64,000 bases of DNA from Pseudomonadota bacterium (GTDB lineage: Bacteria; Myxococcota_A; Polyangia; GCA-2747355). The DNA lies in the NCBI GenBank assembly GCA_016711215.1, contig JADJTL010000007.1:1-64000 (forward strand). The letters run 5' to 3'. Both the position numbers and the translations under genes were made by a program. Below the pieces are notes generated by a model that was not told the DNA's origin, ran no database searches, and worked only from the letters and a program-made list of their open reading frames with translations. This document shows, piece after piece, positions 60,861-64,000 of the stretch (position 1 is the stretch's first letter; every line of letters starts with the position of its first letter).

Positions 60861-60933
60861 TGGAGCTGATGGGGATCGAACCCACGACCTCATGACTGCC
60901 AGTCATGCGCTCTCCCAGCTGAGCTACAGCCCC
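60861..60933 (-). tRNA. tRNA-Ala (anticodon GGC)
   Basis: 73 bases that fold as a full cloverleaf on the minus strand: acceptor GGGGCTG with CAGCTCC, D arm GCTC/GAGC, anticodon stem CATGA/TCATG around CTGGCAG (anticodon GGC, codons GCC/GCU), T arm GTGGG/CCCAT with TTCGATC. The one G-T pair in the acceptor is at position 3-70, the identity mark of tRNA-Ala. CCA is not encoded (the genome reads CCG after the discriminator A). Confidence 0.96.
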
Positions 60934-60974
60934 AGGCGACGCGTTGGGTAACAGTTAGCGCCCGGGGCTGTCAA

Positions 60975-60998
60975 GCGCGGCGCGCAGCGCGGCGCGCA
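60975..60998. repeat. 12-bp tandem duplication upstream of the tRNA
   Basis: GCGCGGCGCGCA repeats exactly at 60975-60986 and 60987-60998, then GCGCA follows. It is 42 bases upstream of the tRNA 5' end, in its promoter region. Confidence 0.9.
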
Positions 60999-61117
60999 GC
61001 GCAGCAGGAAGCAGGGGGCCCGGCGGCGCGGCTTCCTGCGACACGGCGCTTGCCAGCGCGCGGCAACCCGCTATCGTCGTCGGGCGCGCCTGGGCGCGCT
61101 GGTCTCGCGGTGCCTCC

Positions 61118-62289
61118 TTGCGCTTCTCGCAACGCCTTCCGGTCGACCTTGCCCTGAACACGCTGACGCGGCGTTTGGCCGCCCTGCGGCGGCGACGGGT
61201 CCCTTTGATCGACCTCTCGAACTCGGATCCGACAGCCGTCGGGTTGTCCTACGATGCGGGGCAGCTCGCCCAGGCCCTTTCAGATCCCGCGGTGGCGCAC
61301 CATACGCCGCAGGCACGTGGTCTGCGTAGCGCGCGCGCGGCGGTCGCGGCCGCGCTCGACGGCGGCGCGTGTTGCGGGCCAGGCGACCTGTTGCTGACCT
61401 GCAGCACCAGCGAGGGCTATGCGCTGCTCTTCAAGCTGCTCTGCTCAGCCGGCGATCAGGTCCTGGTCCCGCGCCCGAGCTACCCGCTCTTCGAGCTGCT
61501 GTTACGGCTCGAGGGCGTGGAGGCTGTCCCCTACGCGCTGCGCTACGCCGGCGCCTGGCAGCTCGACCTCGCCGAGCTCCGCGCGCGCGCGTCAGCACGC
61601 GGACGCGCGCGGTCATCGTCGTCAACCCGAACAACCCGACGGGGCACTACCTGACGGCCGCCGAGCTGACGAGCCTGGCTGAAATCTGCGGCGGGCGGAT
61701 CGCGTTGATCGGCGATGAGGTGTTCCACGAGTACGGCTGGAGTGATCAGCCGCAGGTGCGGATCACCACGGCGCCGGAGGTGCTGAGCTTTCACCTCGGG
61801 GGGCTTTCCAAGCTGATCGGCCTGCCGCAGCTCAAGTTGGGTTGGATTGCCGTGGCGGGGCCACGGGCGCAGCGTCAGGCGGCGTTGCGCCGGCTGGAGA
61901 TCATCGCCGACACCTACCTCTCCGTCGGCGCGCCCGTGCAGTTGGCCGCGGCGCGCCTGCTGGCGCTGGGCCTGCCCGTCCAGCAGGCGCTGCGCGCGCG
62001 CGTGCGCGCCAATCGCGCGTGGCTGCTAGACCATCTGTGGCAGACGGGCGCGCCGATGACGCTGCTCGAGGGGGCCGGAGGTTGGTCGGGCGTGCTGCGG
62101 CTTCCCGCGCCGCGAGGCGAGGAGGCCCTAGTGCTCGAGCTGCTGGAGCGCGAGCGGGTGGTGGTGCATCCGGGCTATTTCTTCGATTTCGATGGCGGTG
62201 GGAGCCACGTGATTGTGAGTCTGCTGGTGCCGCCGGAGACGCTACGGGCCGGAGTCGCGGCGATTGAGCGCGTGCTAGCCGCCGGTTGA
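61118..62289 (+). pseudogene. PLP-dependent class I/II aminotransferase, frameshifted at a (CG)6 tract
   Basis: Two frames make one protein. Frame 1 (TTG 61118 to about 61585) gives the N-terminal arm 'LPVDLALNTLTRRLAAL', 'DLSNSDPTAVGL' and 'LLLTCSTSEGYALLFKLL'. Frame 2 (about 61590 to 62289) gives 'VIVVNPNNPTGHYLT', 'ALIGDEVFHEYGW' and the PLP lysine in 'LGGLSKLIGLPQLKLGW'. The switch falls at CGCGCGCGCGCG (61580-61591); losing one CG, or gaining one base, restores a 390-residue enzyme. Substrate cannot be told; it is an alanine/aspartate-type fold. It is either a sequencing error, a phase-variable gene, or a new pseudogene. Its stop overlaps convergent sufE by 15 bases. Confidence 0.85.
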
Positions 62290-62736
62290 GGGCGCCGCTT
62301 GGCCACGCGCCAGACGGAGCGTCTCGAAGGCTTTGGCGTAGTAGACCATCTGCTCGACCATGGCCCGCAGACCATTGCTTCGCGTCGGCGAGAGGTGTCG
62401 CGCCAGCCCGAGCTCGTCGATGAAGCGCGGTGGAGAGGCGAGGATCTCCGCAGGCGTCGCATCCGAATAGACGCGCAGCAGCAGGGCGATCAGTCCTTTG
62501 ACGATCAGCGCGTCGCTATCGGCACGGAAGATGACGTGCCGCTGGTCGGCGTCCAGTGCGGCGTGGAGCCAGACTTGCGACTGGCAACCGCGGACGCGGT
62601 AGCGCTCCTGCCGCAACGCCTCTGGCAGCTCGCCGAGCGCGCGTCCCAGGTCGATCAGCTTGCCGTAGCGCTCCTCCCAGTCGCTGGCGTCGGAGAAGAG
62701 CGCTACGAGCTCCCGCTGGCGTTCGTCGATCGTCAT
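62275..62736 (-). CDS. sufE: SufE family sulfur-acceptor protein
   Basis: 153 residues from ATG 62736; the longer open frame adds an Ala/Arg tail without support. The active Cys is in 'VRGCQSQVWL', and 'DALIVKGLIALLLRVYSDATP' (shortened) is typical. SufE takes persulfide from the cysteine desulfurase SufS and raises its activity in Fe-S cluster assembly. No suf genes are adjacent. Its stop overlaps the end of the aminotransferase. Confidence 0.93.
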   Translation of the reverse strand: MTIDERQRELVALFSDASDWEERYGKLIDLGRALGELPEALRQERYRVRGCQSQVWLHAALDADQRHVIFRADSDALIVKGLIALLLRVYSDATPAEILASPPRFIDELGLARHLSPTRSNGLRAMVEQMVYYAKAFETLRLARGQAAPSTGG

Positions 62737-62806
62737 GGCTGCGTATCCCCGCGGCCGAGCGCCGCGGCACCGACCGCGGGCAGCTCGGGCCCGTGCGTGA
62801 CCGGCC

Positions 62807-63835
62807 TCAAGCGCGGCCGCCCTGGAGCAGCTCGGCAACCTCGAGGGCGGCGTAGGTCAGAATGATGTCGGCACCGGCTCGGCGAATCCCCAGGAGGCTC
62901 TCCAGCAACGCTGCCTTTTCGTCCAGGGCACCGGCGCGGGCCGCATGCTTGATCATCGCGTACTCGCCGCTGACGCTGTAGGCGGCGACGGGCACGTCGA
63001 CGGCGGCGCGCACGGCGGCGACGACGTCGAGATAGGGCAAGGCGGGCTTCACCATGACGATATCGGCCCCTTGCGCGACGTCGAGCCGCACCTCGCGCAG
63101 CGCCTCGCGAAGGTTGCAGGGGTCCATCTGATAGGTCTGCTTATCCCCCTGGCGTGGCGCCGAGTCGAGCGCCTGGCGGAAGGGGCCGTAAAATGCCGAG
63201 GCGTACTTGACGGAGTAGGCCAGGATCCCGACCCGCGTGTGGCCGGCCTCATCGAGGGCCTGGCGCAGAAAGCCGACGCGCCCGTCCATCATGTCCGAAG
63301 GAGCCACGAGGTCGGCGCCGGCCTCGGCCTGGGCGAGCGCCATCGCGGCGAGAATGGGCAGGGTGGGGTCGTTGGCGATCTCGCCCTCCGCGAGCAGGCC
63401 GTCGTGCCCGTCGCTCGAGTAGGGGTCCATCGCAACGTCGGTGATCACGACCAGCTCGGGCACGGCTTGTTTGAGCGCGCGCACGGCCTGTTGCAACAGC
63501 CCCGCCGGGTTCTTCGACTCGGTGGCAAAGCGATCCTTGCGCTGATCGGGGAGGACCGGAAAGAGCGCGAGCGCTGGCACGCCGAGCTGCAGGGCGCGGC
63601 GGCCCAGCGCGACGACGTGGTCGATTCCGAGGCGCTCGCAGCCCGGCATGGCGGCGATCGGCTCGCGGCGGTCGTGGCCCTCGGCGACGAAGACCGGGAG
63701 CACGAGATGCGCGGGCTCGAGTCCGGTTTCCCGCACGAGCCGGCGCAGCCCGAGGCTCTGGCGGTTGCGGCGCGGCCGTTCCACGAGGTAGAAGGCGCGA
63801 TCGGCTGTTTGGAGGCCCGGGGTTCGAGCGGTCAT
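62807..63835 (-). CDS. hemB: delta-aminolevulinic acid dehydratase (porphobilinogen synthase)
   Basis: 342 residues. Both active lysines are visible: 'LAYSVKYASAFYGPF' and 'IVMVKPALPYLD'. The metal region reads 'DVAMDPYSSDGHDGLL', with Asp where zinc enzymes have Cys, so this is the magnesium-type enzyme as in Pseudomonas. It joins two aminolevulinate molecules to porphobilinogen in haem synthesis. GGAG stands 8 bases ahead of the ATG. Confidence 0.97.
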   Translation of the reverse strand: MTARTPGLQTADRAFYLVERPRRNRQSLGLRRLVRETGLEPAHLVLPVFVAEGHDRREPIAAMPGCERLGIDHVVALGRRALQLGVPALALFPVLPDQRKDRFATESKNPAGLLQQAVRALKQAVPELVVITDVAMDPYSSDGHDGLLAEGEIANDPTLPILAAMALAQAEAGADLVAPSDMMDGRVGFLRQALDEAGHTRVGILAYSVKYASAFYGPFRQALDSAPRQGDKQTYQMDPCNLREALREVRLDVAQGADIVMVKPALPYLDVVAAVRAAVDVPVAAYSVSGEYAMIKHAARAGALDEKAALLESLLGIRRAGADIILTYAALEVAELLQGGRA

Positions 63836-63864
63836 GGCGTTCTCCGCTGGCAGGCAGCGACGCT

Positions 63865-63892
63865 AATGTAGCGGGCTCGTGAGCGCAGGCAA
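63865..63892 (-). promoter_or_regulatory. possible hemB promoter
   Basis: On the minus strand TTGCCT (63892-63887) and TACATT (63870-63865) are 16 bases apart, giving a start near 63858 and a 20-base leader before hemB at 63835. Nothing else is seen between 63893 and the window end. Confidence 0.4.
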
Positions 63893-64000
63893 GCCCCATT
63901 CACGGCCATCGAGACACCAGCGGGATAGGCCATCGGGATACGCGCGGTAGGGCGGACACCTGTGCAGCGGGGCGGTCGCCTCAGCGGGAAGCCCGAGCGG

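Noticed and set aside
60623..61117. Integration site or mobile element next to tRNA-Ala
   Set aside because: No repeat of the tRNA 3' end, no integrase and no change in composition was seen on either side.

Overview
This window is very GC-rich chromosomal DNA, almost fully coding, and most probably from a member of the Myxococcota (former Deltaproteobacteria). The pointers are a CarD/CdnL regulator, a gliding-machinery (Glt) style envelope operon, many lipoproteins, Cys-rich surface proteins, FHA domains, a Ser/Thr kinase, and an FHA-containing sigma-54 activator. Housekeeping genes (ffh, prmA, rsmE, nuo, gltA, hemB, malQ, pgsA) sit between these accessory envelope genes. I saw no prophage, insertion sequence or CRISPR array.

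Layout. 1-2.2 kb (-): a cut-off membrane sensor and a cupredoxin. 2.2-6.1 kb (+): comEC, the Fe-S carrier ATPase mrp and a DUF971 protein, convergent with an RNase HI. 6.9-9.2 kb (+): a TPR lipoprotein and a double-FHA membrane protein. 9.3-15.8 kb (-): ffh, then prmA-rsmE-RDD-MshEN/HEAT. 16.4-18.7 kb (+): malQ. 19.0-21.8 kb (+): two Cys-rich secreted proteins, the first behind a near-perfect sigma-54 promoter. 21.9-22.15 kb (-): an intergenic unit with its own sigma-54 promoter and intrinsic terminator, no convincing ORF, and strong secondary structure, so a candidate small RNA. 22.2-28.5 kb (-): nuoABCDGHI, without nuoE, nuoF and nuoJ-N. 28.6-31.4 kb: a macro-domain protein, CarD, a lytic transglycosylase and PgsA.

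31.4-48.5 kb (-) is a long co-directional block. It begins, in transcription order, with a short exported protein and GltG-like (FHA-TM-TonB-like tail), two GltA/GltB-like outer-membrane barrels, GltC-like, large TPR lipoproteins, an FHA/AAA+/Fis sigma-54 activator, and three envelope proteins. It resembles the Glt envelope complex of Myxococcus xanthus gathered in one operon. 49-57.5 kb holds a PPK2 polyphosphate kinase, a C39-like protease, a von Willebrand A lipoprotein with calcium-type repeats (CglB/CglD-like), and a Ser/Thr kinase whose C-terminal PEGA domain is out of frame behind an 11-copy 12-bp repeat. 57.6-64 kb holds an HD-GYP response regulator, citrate synthase, tRNA-Ala(GGC), an aminotransferase frameshifted at a (CG)6 tract, sufE and hemB.

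A feature running through the window is the number of short, near-perfect tandem duplications (12-18 bp, 2-11 copies). They lie mainly in intergenic DNA and in N-terminal or linker coding sequence, and no annotated feature explains them. Functions were assigned by reading motifs; homology searches were not possible, so Glt, CglB/D and small-RNA assignments are inferences.
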